Assembly: GCA_005798555.1 (NCBI GenBank)
Contig: SYJA01000006.1
Coordinates: forward strand, 1-64,000
DNA length: 64,000 nt
Origin: Actinomycetota bacterium
GTDB lineage: Bacteria > Actinomycetota > Actinomycetes > S36-B12
Direction: 5' to 3'
The notes under the pieces are model-generated. The model was given only the letters and a program-made list of their open reading frames with translations, had not been told where the DNA came from and ran no database searches. The number at the start of each line of letters is the position of its first letter. Positions within the stretch are counted from its first letter, which is position 1. The position numbers were made by a program, and so were the translations under genes. Shown piece after piece: positions 1 to 13,699 of this stretch.

Positions 1-4
1 AGAA

Positions 5-1770
5 GTGAGAGGGATCATGGGTGAGCAATCGGCCGGCACGCAGATTTCCGGCGCACAAAGCCTTGTTTTGGCCCTCGAGGCGGCCGGCGTAACCGACGTC
101 TTCGGGCTGCCTGGTGGGGCAATCCTGCCCCTTTATGACCCGTTGATGGACTCCAAGATTCGCCATATCCTCGTGCGGCACGAGCAGGGCGCCGGCCCTG
201 CGGCGGAAGGCTATGCCGCGGCCTCTGGCCGCGTCGGGGTCTGCATGGCAACAAGTGGGCCCGGGGCGACGAACCTGGTCACCCCGATAGCCGATGCGGC
301 GATGGATTCGGTCCCGATGGTGGCGATCACCGGACAGGTGCCGAGCGCCGCGATCGGCACCGATGCATTCCAGGAGGCCGATATCCGCGGCATCACTATG
401 CCGATCACCAAGCACAACTACCTGATCACCAATGCAGCAGACATCCCACGTGCGGTGGCCGAGGCATTCCATATCGCCTCGACCGGCCGCCCGGGCCCCG
501 TGCTAGTTGACGTGTCGAAGGATGCACTGCAAGCAATGACCACTTTCAACTGGCCAACATTGATTGATCTTCCCGGATATCATCCGGTGACCAAACCGCA
601 CGCCAAGCAGGTGCGCGATGCCGCAGCGATGATCGTCGCCGCTAAAGCGCCGGTACTTTATGTCGGGGGCGGCGTTATTCGCGCGGGTGCATCTGCTGCG
701 CTGCGCAGGTTGGCGGACCTAACCGGTATCCCGGTAGTCACAACGTTGATGGCGCGGGGGGCTTTTCCGGACTCACATCCCCAGCATCTCGGCATGCCCG
801 GGATGCACGGCAGTGTCGCGGCCGTTGGCGCCCTGCAGAAATCGGATCTGCTGATCACGTTGGGGGCCCGATTCGACGATCGGGTCACCGGCAAGCTGTC
901 CACGTTTGCCCCGAATGCCTCGGTGATCCACGCCGATATCGATCCAGCCGAAATTGGCAAGAACCGTTATGTCGACATCCCAATAGTCGGCGATGTCGGC
1001 GAAGTCATCCCGGAGTTGATCAGCGCGCTCGAAGCCGAGTACGCGGCCGGCAATTGCGGTGACTACGCCGCCTGGTGGGCACTGCTTAGCCGCATGCGCG
1101 AGACCTATCCGATGGGCTACGAACCACCCGATGATGGCACGCTATCGCCGCAGTACGTGATCGAGCGTCTTGGGATCATCTCCGGCCCGGAGTCGATCTA
1201 CGCGGCCGGGGTCGGCCAGCACCAAATGTGGGCGGCCCAGTTCATCGGGTACGAGCACCCGAACACCTGGCTCAACTCCGGTGGCCTTGGCACCATGGGC
1301 TATGCGGTGCCGGCGGCGATGGGCGCAAAGGTCGGCTGCCCCGATAAGACCGTATGGGCGGTTGATGGTGATGGTTGCTTCCAGATGACCAACCAGGAGT
1401 TGGTCACCTGCGCGGTCAATGACATCCCGATTAAGGTTGCATTGATCAACAACAGCAGCCTCGGCATGGTTCGCCAATGGCAGACCCTGTTCTACAACAG
1501 CCGTTATTCGAATACGGATTTGCATTCACATCGCATCCCGGATTTCGTGAAGTTGGCTGATGCATACGGTTGTCACGGCCTGCGGTGCGAATCACCGGAA
1601 GATGTTGACACCACTATTGAAAAGGCCATGGGCATGAACGACGCTCCCGTCGTCATCGATTTCGTCGTGCATCGCGATGCGATGGTGTGGCCGATGGTCG
1701 CAGCCGGAGCTAGCAATGACGAGATCCTGGTGGCGCGAGCCATGGCGCCAGATTGGGGGTCGGACGAATA

Positions 1771-1771
<1 letters not shown>
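5..1771 (+). CDS. ilvB: Acetolactate synthase large subunit (start may be ATG at 17)
   Basis: 588 aa ORF; ThDP-enzyme motifs ([48 protein letters not shown]). Confidence 0.96.
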
Positions 1772-3409
<1,638 letters not shown>

Positions 3410-3442
3410 GCCCTCGCGAGGGACCACCGCTAGACTTCGGCA

Positions 3443-5026
3443 GTGATTAAATCCCGCGTCCTCATTGCCGAAGAACTCTCACCCGCGACCGTTGAGGCCC
3501 TTGGCCCCGACTTCGAGATCATCAATTGTGATGGTGCCGATCGGGTTGCCTTGCTGGGTGCCATCGTCGATGTCGATGCCATTTTGGTGCGCTCGGCAAC
3601 CATGGTTGACGCCGAGGCAATCGCGGCAGCACCGAAACTGAAGGTCATCGCGCGCGCGGGCGTTGGGCTGGACAATGTTGACGTAAAGGCGGCAACCCAG
3701 GCCGGCGTGATGGTCGTCAACGCCCCAACTTCGAATATTGTGAGTGCAGCCGAACTGGCGGTGGCATTGCTCCTGGCAAGTGCGCGCAATGTCGCGCCGG
3801 CCAGTGCCGCGCTAAGCAAGGGGGAGTGGAAGCGGTCCAAGTTCACCGGAGTTGAAGTCGCCGACAAAGTGGTCGGAGTGGTCGGGCTAGGGCGCATTGG
3901 CGTTCTCGTAGCCCAGCGGCTGAGCGCATTTGGGGTAAAACTGATCGCCTACGACCCCTATGTGCAGCCGGCCCGGGCGGCCCAACTGGGGGTGCGCATG
4001 GTCTCGCTGGATGATCTACTCGCGGAGAGCGACTTCATCACCGTGCATCTACCCAAGACCGCCGAGACCGTGGGGCTAATCGGCGATGCCGAGCTACACA
4101 AGGTGAAGCCGACTGTCCACATCATCAATGCCGCACGTGGTGGCATCGTCGATGAAAAGGCACTTTATGACGCCATCGTGGATGGGCGGGTGGCTGGCGC
4201 CGGGCTTGATGTTTATGCCAAGGAGCCCTGCACCGACTCACCCCTTTTCACTCTCGATCAAGTTGTCGCAACCCCGCACCTAGGTGCATCCACCGATGAA
4301 GCCCAGGAGAAAGCGGGCATCAGCGTCGCGCGCTCGGTGCGGCTGGCCCTCGCTGGTGAGTTAGTGCCGGATGCGGTAAACGTCCAAGGTGGTCAGATGG
4401 CTGAGCAGATCAAGCCGTTGCTGCCGTTGGCCGAGAAACTCGGGGCAATCGCCTGCGGGTTGTCAACGACGGCGGTGGCTCGGGTAACCGTCGAGGTTCG
4501 CGGTGAGGCCGCCGATCACGATGTTCGGGTGCTTGAACTGTCCGCCCTCAAAGGGGTTTTCCAGATGCTCATTCACGACCCGGTGTCTTATGTCAACGCC
4601 CCCCTTCTTGCTGAGCAGCGAGGTGTCGAAGTAGTGCTCACCACTGATCGGATTAGTGATGACCACCGGTCTTTGGTGCGAGTTCGCATCACCTTGACCG
4701 ATGGTGAGAGTGTCAGTGTGGCGGGCACCGTCGCAGGCCCTAAACACACCCCAAAGGTGGTTGAGGTCGATGGGTTTGATGTGGATGTGCCCGTTAGCGA
4801 TCACATGGCCTTCCTGCGCTATCACGACAAACCAGGTGTGGTCGGCGTGGTCGGCAAGGTGCTCGGCGATGCCAACGTAAACATCGGGGGTATGCAGGTG
4901 AGCCGTGATGACAGCAGTCACGCACTTATTGTGCTGACCGTCGACTCACCTATTCCCGCTCCGGCCCTTGATGAAATCGTCAACAAGATTGGTGCCCACA
5001 GCGGGAAGTCAGTAGACCTCAACTAG
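3443..5026 (+). CDS. serA: D-3-phosphoglycerate dehydrogenase with C-terminal ACT domain
   Basis: 527 aa; VVGLGRIG NAD motif, C-terminal ACT-like region. Confidence 0.95.
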   Translation: MIKSRVLIAEELSPATVEALGPDFEIINCDGADRVALLGAIVDVDAILVRSATMVDAEAIAAAPKLKVIARAGVGLDNVDVKAATQAGVMVVNAPTSNIVSAAELAVALLLASARNVAPASAALSKGEWKRSKFTGVEVADKVVGVVGLGRIGVLVAQRLSAFGVKLIAYDPYVQPARAAQLGVRMVSLDDLLAESDFITVHLPKTAETVGLIGDAELHKVKPTVHIINAARGGIVDEKALYDAIVDGRVAGAGLDVYAKEPCTDSPLFTLDQVVATPHLGASTDEAQEKAGISVARSVRLALAGELVPDAVNVQGGQMAEQIKPLLPLAEKLGAIACGLSTTAVARVTVEVRGEAADHDVRVLELSALKGVFQMLIHDPVSYVNAPLLAEQRGVEVVLTTDRISDDHRSLVRVRITLTDGESVSVAGTVAGPKHTPKVVEVDGFDVDVPVSDHMAFLRYHDKPGVVGVVGKVLGDANVNIGGMQVSRDDSSHALIVLTVDSPIPAPALDEIVNKIGAHSGKSVDLN

Positions 5027-5032
5027 GTCTGT

Positions 5033-6808
<1,776 letters not shown>

Positions 6809-6857
6809 TCAGTTTGGGGGAGTACCGGCAAACGACAACCCGCGACGAGGAGGCCGG

Positions 6858-6905
6858 TTAAGAGGCCTCGCCGCGGCGGCGAAGGAGCAGATTGGTGATC
6901 AGCAC
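6858..6905 (-). CDS. Putative leuA leader peptide [15 protein letters not shown]
   Basis: 15 aa ORF with consecutive Leu codons; TACGCT-N6-GTG upstream; GC-rich hairpins overlapping and following it before leuA. Confidence 0.55.
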   Translation of the reverse strand: MLITNLLLRRRGEAS

Positions 6906-6946
6906 CCCACAAGCGTACCAGAGTGGTGCTGGGTAGGGTTTCGGTC

Positions 6947-8002
6947 ATGTCCAAGACCCTTAATCTGGCCCTGATCCCCGGCGATGGCATTGGCACCGAG
7001 GTGGTGGCCGAAGCCATGAAGGTGCTGGACGCAATTGCACCCGCAGCGGGTATCACGGTGACGGCCACCGAATATGACCTAGGAGCCCGTCGGTACAACG
7101 CGACCGGTGAATTGCTGCCCGACGCCGTGGTTGAAGAACTCCGTGGCAAGGACGCCATCTTGCTCGGTGCAATTGGCGATCCGTCGGTGAAACCTGGCAT
7201 CTTGGAGCGCGGGGTCTTGTTGCCGCTGCGCTTTGTCATGGACCACCACGTGAACCTGCGGCCGGTGAAGTTGTACCCCGGCGTGACCGGGCCGATTGCG
7301 GGCAAGGGCCCAAAGGAGATTGACTTTGTGGTTTGCCGGGAGGGCACCGAGGGCCCGTATGTAGGTGCCGGTGGGATACTGCGAATCGGGACACCCCATG
7401 AAGTTGCGACCGAGGTCAGCCTGAACACCGCTTTTGGCGCAGAGCGGATTATTCGCGACGCCTTTGACCGTGCGATGTGCCGGCGCAAGAAGGTGACTTT
7501 GGTGCATAAGACCAATGTTCTGGTTTTTGCCGGTGATCTGTGGCAGCGCACCTTTGATCGGGTGAAATTGGAGTATCCGGACGTGACAACTGATTACCTG
7601 CACGTTGATGCGGCATCCATGTTCTTCCTGACGCATCCGGAGCGCTTCGACGTAGTTGTCACCGATAACCTGTTTGGCGATATTCTGACCGATATCGGCG
7701 CCGCAATCGGTGGCGGTATCGGCTTAGCGGCAAGTGGCAATATCGACCCGAGCCGCAATAACCCGAGTATGTTCGAGCCGGTCCACGGCTCTGCGCCAGA
7801 TATCGCCGGGCAAGGCAAGGCCGACCCGACCGCCACCGTGATGTCACTTGCCATGCTGCTAGATCATGTTGGCCTCATTGAGGCAGCAGGCTGGGTCGAA
7901 TCCGCAGTCGAGCATGATCTAGCAACCCGTGGCACGAGTTCACGTTCGACAAGCCAGATCGGCGACGCCCTGGCGGCCGGAGCAGTGGCCGCCGCCACCT
8001 GA
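6947..8002 (+). CDS. leuB: 3-isopropylmalate dehydrogenase
   Basis: [56 protein letters not shown]. Confidence 0.95.
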   Translation: MSKTLNLALIPGDGIGTEVVAEAMKVLDAIAPAAGITVTATEYDLGARRYNATGELLPDAVVEELRGKDAILLGAIGDPSVKPGILERGVLLPLRFVMDHHVNLRPVKLYPGVTGPIAGKGPKEIDFVVCREGTEGPYVGAGGILRIGTPHEVATEVSLNTAFGAERIIRDAFDRAMCRRKKVTLVHKTNVLVFAGDLWQRTFDRVKLEYPDVTTDYLHVDAASMFFLTHPERFDVVVTDNLFGDILTDIGAAIGGGIGLAASGNIDPSRNNPSMFEPVHGSAPDIAGQGKADPTATVMSLAMLLDHVGLIEAAGWVESAVEHDLATRGTSSRSTSQIGDALAAGAVAAAT

Positions 8003-8019
8003 GCGGTTACGCTAAGGGC

Positions 8020-8115
8020 ATGCCCGAAGATTCGGCAGCCGTGTTGGGCGAGGAACTTTCATCGGGCGAGGAACTTTCATCGGGCGAGGAACTTAGCGGG
8101 GCGTGCCAATGGTGA
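8020..8115 (+). CDS. Short repetitive ORF MPEDSAAVLGEELSSGEELSSGEELSGACQW
   Basis: 31 aa; internal in-frame 18-bp repeat; preceded by TACGCT-N6-ATG; below the ORF-track length cutoff. Confidence 0.35.
   Translation: MPEDSAAVLGEELSSGEELSSGEELSGACQW
8047..8094 (+). repeat. 18-bp tandem repeat GGCGAGGAACTTTCATCG, about 2.7 copies
   Basis: Two identical 18-mers plus a 12-bp partial copy read directly. Confidence 0.95.
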
Positions 8116-8215
8116 GTGAGTTCAATCCGACAACTAGGCCACTAGTTGACGGTCGAATTTGTCGGGCCAACTGATACCTGTGTAGCGTTGCCCCATCGAC
8201 CATAGGGAGTCACCG

Positions 8216-9340
8216 ATGACATCGAGCACTGCAACCGGCACTTCACTATGGCCAATTGACATCAAGGCTTCGACGGCTCCTAAATCTGCCGCCGAGCGTG
8301 AGACCATCATGGGCGATCCGGGATTTGGAAAGTACTTCACCGATAACATGGTGCGGGCAAAGTGGACCGTAGAAGACGGCTGGCACGGGGCCGAACTGGT
8401 GCCTTATGGCCCATTGCATTTAGACCCGGCCACAAACTTTATGCACTACGGCCAGGCTATCTTCGAAGGCCTGAAGGCCTACCGGCATGCCGATGGCAGT
8501 GTCAAGACTTTTCGGCCGACCAAGAACTCGGAGCGCTTTGCTAGATCTGCCCGCCGGCTCGCGATGGCCGAGGTGCCCGATGAACTGTTCCTGGGTTCGA
8601 TCGAGGCGCTGGTGCGTCAAGATCAAGCTTGGGTTCCAAGTGACCGGGAGAAATCACTTTATCTGCGCCCATTCATGATCTCAACGGAGATTGGCCTTGG
8701 GGTTCGTCCGGGGAATGCCTATGACTATCTGCTGATCGCTTCACCGGCGGGTGCGTACTTTCCACAGGGAGTAAAGCCGGTGACCGTTTGGCTCTCTGAT
8801 GAATATGTGCGCGCGGCACCGGGTGGTACGGGTGAGGCGAAGTGTGCCGGAAACTACGCAGCATCACTTGTTGCGCAGGCTGAGGCGGCCCGACATGGTT
8901 GCGACCAGGTGGTCTGGCTTGATGCTGTTGAGCGTCGGTGGATCGAAGAGATGGGTGGCATGAACCTGTACTTTGTCCATGGCGAAGGTGATTCAGCCCG
9001 CATCGTTACCCCGCAATTGACCGGTGCGCTCCTTCCCGGCATCACGCGGGAGTCGTTGCTAACCGTTGCCGAAGACCTCGGGATTCGGTCGGAGGAAGGC
9101 CGAATCAGCGTTGACGACTGGCGGTCGGGCTGTGCCAGCGGCGCCATCACCGAAGTATTTGCCTGCGGCACCGCGGCCGTCATCACCCCGGTTGGGCAGG
9201 TCAAGTCCAGGGAAAGTGGTGCGTGGGAGGTAGCCGGGGGTCGCACCGGACCAGTCACGATGACCTTGCGGCAGGCGCTATTGGATATCCAGACCGGTGT
9301 GGCCGCTGACCGCCATAACTGGATGCACACCATCTGCTAG
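8216..9340 (+). CDS. ilvE: Branched-chain amino acid aminotransferase
   Basis: 374 aa; FHYGQAIFEGLKAYR-like (MHYGQAIFEGLKAYR), EEMGGMNLYFV, EVFACGTAAVITPVG. Confidence 0.95.
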   Translation: MTSSTATGTSLWPIDIKASTAPKSAAERETIMGDPGFGKYFTDNMVRAKWTVEDGWHGAELVPYGPLHLDPATNFMHYGQAIFEGLKAYRHADGSVKTFRPTKNSERFARSARRLAMAEVPDELFLGSIEALVRQDQAWVPSDREKSLYLRPFMISTEIGLGVRPGNAYDYLLIASPAGAYFPQGVKPVTVWLSDEYVRAAPGGTGEAKCAGNYAASLVAQAEAARHGCDQVVWLDAVERRWIEEMGGMNLYFVHGEGDSARIVTPQLTGALLPGITRESLLTVAEDLGIRSEEGRISVDDWRSGCASGAITEVFACGTAAVITPVGQVKSRESGAWEVAGGRTGPVTMTLRQALLDIQTGVAADRHNWMHTIC

Positions 9341-9372
9341 CGCCCGGTGCTCCGATATGGCACACTGGGAGC

Positions 9373-9405
9373 GTGCTCAAGCCTCTAAGCAGCATTATTT
9401 TGTAG
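9373..9405 (+). CDS. Putative cimA leader peptide VLKPLSSIIL
   Basis: 10 aa ORF rich in Leu/Ile codons ending at TAG where a perfect 24-bp palindrome begins. Confidence 0.5.
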   Translation: MLKPLSSIIL

Positions 9406-9428
9406 CGCGTCAACTTAAGTTGACGCGC
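9405..9428. promoter_or_regulatory. Perfect 24-bp palindrome gcgcgtcaacttaagttgacgcgc (possible attenuator hairpin)
   Basis: Sequence equals its own reverse complement. Confidence 0.9.
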
Positions 9429-9456
9429 AGCCCTTCGCACCCGCGGGGGGCTTTTT
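9429..9456 (+). terminator. Rho-independent-type terminator upstream of cimA (attenuator)
   Basis: agcccttcgc-accc-gcggggggct stem (two G-U pairs) followed by TTTT. Confidence 0.75.
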
Positions 9457-9486
9457 CATTGCCCCACCGCCAGAAAGAAGACGACA

Positions 9487-11070
9487 ATGGCCCGCCCCGA
9501 TGGTTTCCACGTGTACGACACCACCTTGCGCGATGGCGCCCAGCGCGAAGGGATTTCCTACTCGGTCAACGACAAACTCACCGTTGCACGGCTGCTCGAT
9601 AGTTACGGAGTCGGATTCATCGAGGGTGGCTGGCCGGGCGCGATGCCTAAGGACACCGAGTTCTTCGAGCGGGCAAAAACTGAGTTGAATCTAAAGCACG
9701 CCGAATTAGTGGCCTTCGGGGCGACCCGTAAGGCTGGGGTAGCAGTCGCCGAAGACCCGCAGGTGCAGGCGCTGCTTGACTCCGGTGCCCCGGTGATCAC
9801 GATTGTGGCCAAGTCCGATGTGCTGCATGTTACTGATGCGCTGAAGACAACTCTGGATGAGAACGTAGCGATGGTCCACGACACCGTGGAGCACCTGGTT
9901 GCGCACGGCCGGCGAGTCTTTGTCGACATGGAGCATTTCTTCGATGGCTATAAGCACGATCGAGATTATGGGGTGCGGCTTGCAGATGTGGCACATGCCG
10001 CGGGTGCCAGCGTTGTGGTGCTTTGCGATACCAATGGTGGAATGTTGCCGAGCGGCATCACGGCCACGGTCACAGACGTCGCGGCGAGGTCGGTGGCGCG
10101 CCTTGGCATTCATTGCCAAGATGACACCGGGTGCGCAATTGCGAACAGCATTGCAGGTGTAGAAGCAGGCGCGAGCCATGTGCAATGCACGGCCAATGGT
10201 TATGGTGAACGAACCGGTAATGCCGACCTATTCGTCGTGGTCCCGAATTTGGTGACAAAGTTGGGCTACGACATTTTGCCGGAAGGCGCCCTTGCTGAGA
10301 CAGTCCGCATCGCACATGCAATAGCCGAGATCGCGAACATCGCACCCAATACCCATCAGCCATTTGCTGGTGTTTCAGCGTTTGCGCACAAGGCCGGCCT
10401 ACATGCCAGCGCACTCAAAGTCTCAGCGGATCTCTATAACCACATCGACCCGACTCTGGTCGGCAACGATATGCGCGTCCTAATAACCGAGATGGCCGGC
10501 CGGGCCTCGGTTGAATTAAAGGGGCGCGAATTGGGTTATGACCTAACAGGTGACTTCGCCATGCTCACCCGAGTGATCGAAAAAGTCAAGGAGTTGGAGT
10601 CCAAGGGCTGGACATTTGAGGCTGCCGATGCCTCATTTGAGCTCCTGCTATTGGACGAAGCGGGCTCGGAGCGCCGATTCGAGGTCGAATCTTGGCGCAC
10701 CATAGTCGAGCAGGCGGCCGATGGCACCGTAAGCACCGAGGCCACCGTCAAGGTGCACGCAAGTGGTGAACGCATTATTTCGACGGCCGAGGGCAACGGT
10801 CCGGTGAATGCCCTTGATCGTGCCTTGCGTGCTGCAGTGATCCAGTTGTACCCGGAACTTGATGCACTTGAACTAGTGGATTACAAGGTGCGCATACTCG
10901 AGGGCGTTACCGGCACCGGTGCCGTTACGAGGGTCCTAGTTGGTACTTCAGATGGCTTCGGCCAGTGGTCCACGGTCGGGGTTCACGAGAACGTGATCGC
11001 GGCATCGTGGCGGGCCTTAGAGGATGCCGTCACCTTCGGGCTGATCCGGGCGGCCAAACGTGGGGCGTAG
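9487..11070 (+). CDS. cimA: Citramalate synthase (LeuA family)
   Basis: 527 aa; FHVYDTTLRDGAQREGISYSVNDKL; HCQDDTGCAIANSIAGVEAGA. Confidence 0.9.
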   Translation: MARPDGFHVYDTTLRDGAQREGISYSVNDKLTVARLLDSYGVGFIEGGWPGAMPKDTEFFERAKTELNLKHAELVAFGATRKAGVAVAEDPQVQALLDSGAPVITIVAKSDVLHVTDALKTTLDENVAMVHDTVEHLVAHGRRVFVDMEHFFDGYKHDRDYGVRLADVAHAAGASVVVLCDTNGGMLPSGITATVTDVAARSVARLGIHCQDDTGCAIANSIAGVEAGASHVQCTANGYGERTGNADLFVVVPNLVTKLGYDILPEGALAETVRIAHAIAEIANIAPNTHQPFAGVSAFAHKAGLHASALKVSADLYNHIDPTLVGNDMRVLITEMAGRASVELKGRELGYDLTGDFAMLTRVIEKVKELESKGWTFEAADASFELLLLDEAGSERRFEVESWRTIVEQAADGTVSTEATVKVHASGERIISTAEGNGPVNALDRALRAAVIQLYPELDALELVDYKVRILEGVTGTGAVTRVLVGTSDGFGQWSTVGVHENVIAASWRALEDAVTFGLIRAAKRGA

Positions 11071-11092
11071 TTGTGCTGGATAGGCTGCGCGG

Positions 11093-11884
11093 GTGCGTAT
11101 AGTCCGAGTAGCCGTTGACGGTGAATTGTTTTACGGGGCGCTTGAAGGTGTCTCCGCCGAGAACGAGCCGACCGAGTCCTCCCTGGTGGTGCTAATCACC
11201 GGGCACCCATTCGGTGATCTAGTTCCTGAGGGGCGCATCATCCCGCTGGCCGATACCCGTTTGGTGGCACCGGTTTTGCCGAGCAAGATCGTGGCGGTGG
11301 GCAAGAATTATGCTGATCACGCCAAGGAAATGGGTGGGGAGGCTCCGGCTTCACCACTGATCTTCCTAAAACCAAGTACCAGCATCATCGGACCAGGTGA
11401 AGCCATCGCCTTACCTTGGCAGTCTGAAAAAGTAGAGCATGAGTCCGAACTCGCGGTGGTAATCGGGCGCCTTTGCAGCGATGTGCCGGCCGAGCGCGCC
11501 CACGAAGTCATCCTGGGGTACACCTGCGCAAACGATGTGACCGCGCGCGACCTGCAGCACACCGATGGTCAGTGGTCCCGTGCGAAGGGATTCGACACCT
11601 TCTGCCCAATTGGCCCGTGGATTGAAACCGATCTTGATATCGAAGATGCCCGAATCACGTGCACTGTCGATGGAGTGGTGCGCCAATCGGGCTCGACAAT
11701 CGACATGGTGCACGATATTGCGACCCTGATCGCCTACATCAGTTCGATAATGACGCTAATCCCGGGTGACTTGATTCTCACCGGAACACCAGCCGGAGTC
11801 GGGCCGATCGCCGCCGGAAATTCGGTAACGGTTGCCATTGATGGTATCGGGTCGCTAACCAATGTGGTAGTTGATCGTGTCTGA
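11093..11884 (+). CDS. Fumarylacetoacetate hydrolase family protein
   Basis: 263 aa; [43 protein letters not shown]. Confidence 0.9.
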   Translation: MRIVRVAVDGELFYGALEGVSAENEPTESSLVVLITGHPFGDLVPEGRIIPLADTRLVAPVLPSKIVAVGKNYADHAKEMGGEAPASPLIFLKPSTSIIGPGEAIALPWQSEKVEHESELAVVIGRLCSDVPAERAHEVILGYTCANDVTARDLQHTDGQWSRAKGFDTFCPIGPWIETDLDIEDARITCTVDGVVRQSGSTIDMVHDIATLIAYISSIMTLIPGDLILTGTPAGVGPIAAGNSVTVAIDGIGSLTNVVVDRV

Positions 11885-13370
11885 TCAAGTGGGCGCAAAT
11901 GGCGTGCGCGTGCGCTTTTGTCCGTCGCCGACCGGCAATCCCCATGTCGGCATGATTCGCACGGCCTTGTTCAATTGGGCGTTCGCTCGTCATGCCGGAG
12001 GTACTTTCGTCTTCCGTATTGAAGACACCGACTCCGCGCGTGATAGCGAGGAGTCGTACAGCGCGCTACTTGATTCACTTCGTTGGCTGGGCCTTGACTG
12101 GGATGAAGGCCCCGAGGTCGGGGGTGGGTACGGCCCGTATCGGCAATCTGATCGTCTGCCGGTGTATGCCGAGGTCGCCAGGCGCTTGCGCGAGGCCGGA
12201 TTCGCCTATCACTGCTACTGCTCCGGTGCCGAACTCGAAGAGCGTCGCGAACTGGCGAAGAGCCAAGGCCGCACCCCCGGCTACGACGGTAAATGCCGGG
12301 ATTTGTCCGATGAGCAGGTTTCGGCATATGAGGACGAAGGTCGCGACCCGGTGCTCCGGTTCCGAATGCCGGACCGGGACTTTGAGTGGGATGACCTCGT
12401 CCGCGGATCGATTACCTTCGGGGCCGAGCATGTACCCGATTACGTTTTAGTCCGCGGCAATGGCGAACCGCTTTACACCTTGGTGAACCCGGTTGACGAT
12501 GCCCTAATGCGCATAACCCACGTGTTACGTGGTGAGGACTTGTTGTCATCAACTCCACGCCAGCTCGCCCTTTATGAAGCACTGGCAGTGATTGGGGTTA
12601 GTGACGGCACCACGCCGCGGTTCGGGCATCTGCCGTACGTGATGGGCGAGGGCAACCGAAAACTCTCAAAGCGTGATCCGGAGTCATCACTTTTGATGTA
12701 CCGCGAGACCGGGTACCTGCCTGAGGCACTACTTAATTATCTGGCTCTGCTTGGCTGGTCCATGGGCGATGATCAAGAGTTCTTCAGCAAGGAGCAGATG
12801 GCCGAGGTTTTCACTCTTGAGCGGGTCAACCAAAATCCAGCACGCTTTGACCTCGTGAAGTGCACGGCGATCAATGGCGACTGGATTCGGTCATTGGCAC
12901 CGGCGGAGTTGGTGCAGCGAATCATCCCGTTCTTGGTAACTGCCGACTTGATCGCCCAGCCGCCCACGGTCGAGCAACTGGCCATCTTGGCGGCCGCAGC
13001 CCCATTGATCCAAGAGCGGATGGAAAACCTGAGCCAGTCGGTGGGCATGTTGTCATTTCTCTTGGTGGCACCGGAGCGATTCGCGGTTGATGTGAGCGAC
13101 CTTGGGGTGCTCGGTGCTGACGCGGCGCCGACGCTGGCGGCGGCCCGGGCGGTGCTGATGGAGCTCCCAGCCTGGGAAACGGACGCAATCCACCAGGTGC
13201 TCAAGGACGCCCTGGTCGATGGGCTCGGGCTGAAACCCAAATTGGCATTTACCCCGCTGCGGGTGGCCATCACCGGGCGTCGGATTTCACCCCCATTATT
13301 CGAATCCATGGAGATTCTGGGTAGATCCAGCTGTTTGGCCCGACTTGAGCGGGCAATTGGTGGTAGGTAG
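11877..13370 (+). CDS. gltX: Glutamyl-tRNA synthetase
   Basis: [35 protein letters not shown]; overlaps the preceding stop. Confidence 0.95.
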   Translation: MSDQVGANGVRVRFCPSPTGNPHVGMIRTALFNWAFARHAGGTFVFRIEDTDSARDSEESYSALLDSLRWLGLDWDEGPEVGGGYGPYRQSDRLPVYAEVARRLREAGFAYHCYCSGAELEERRELAKSQGRTPGYDGKCRDLSDEQVSAYEDEGRDPVLRFRMPDRDFEWDDLVRGSITFGAEHVPDYVLVRGNGEPLYTLVNPVDDALMRITHVLRGEDLLSSTPRQLALYEALAVIGVSDGTTPRFGHLPYVMGEGNRKLSKRDPESSLLMYRETGYLPEALLNYLALLGWSMGDDQEFFSKEQMAEVFTLERVNQNPARFDLVKCTAINGDWIRSLAPAELVQRIIPFLVTADLIAQPPTVEQLAILAAAAPLIQERMENLSQSVGMLSFLLVAPERFAVDVSDLGVLGADAAPTLAAARAVLMELPAWETDAIHQVLKDALVDGLGLKPKLAFTPLRVAITGRRISPPLFESMEILGRSSCLARLERAIGGR

Positions 13371-13385
13371 CCGGTCGCCTATAAT
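13357..13385 (+). promoter_or_regulatory. Promoter for tRNA-Gln: TTGGTG-N17-TATAAT
   Basis: Exact TATAAT at 13380-13385 about 26 bp upstream of the tRNA; -35 lies within the gltX 3' end. Confidence 0.7.
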
Positions 13386-13411
13386 CACCTTCCGCCGAGT
13401 GATCGGCCCCA

Positions 13412-13483
13412 TGGGGTATGGGGTAATTGGCAGCCCAAATGATTCTGATTCATTTAGTCTAGGTTCGAGTCCTGGTACCCCAG
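13412..13483 (+). tRNA. tRNA-Gln (CTG anticodon)
   Basis: Acceptor TGGGGTA/TACCCCA; anticodon stem AATGA-TTCTGAT-TCATT; GGTTCGAGTCC T-arm. Confidence 0.93.
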
Positions 13484-13565
13484 CTGGTTTTTGGTTGTCG
13501 TGGTAGGCCCACCCGACCAGATACCTAGCCAGATGCGCGCGGTTTGCGTAGCTGGCCGAAGGCAC

Positions 13566-13641
13566 GGCCCCGTTGTGTAGTGGCCTAGCACGCCGCCCTC
13601 TCAAGGCGGTAGCGCGGGTTCGAATCCCGTCGGGGCTACCA
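13566..13641 (+). tRNA. tRNA-Glu (CTC anticodon), CCA encoded
   Basis: Acceptor GGCCCCG/CGGGGCT; anticodon stem CCGCC-CTCTCAA-GGCGG; GGTTCGAATCC; 3' ACCA. Confidence 0.93.
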
Positions 13642-13699
13642 GATGGGCGCGGGTTCTCGAATTCTGAGAGCCCGCGCTCCGATGCAAAAGGAGCATTAG

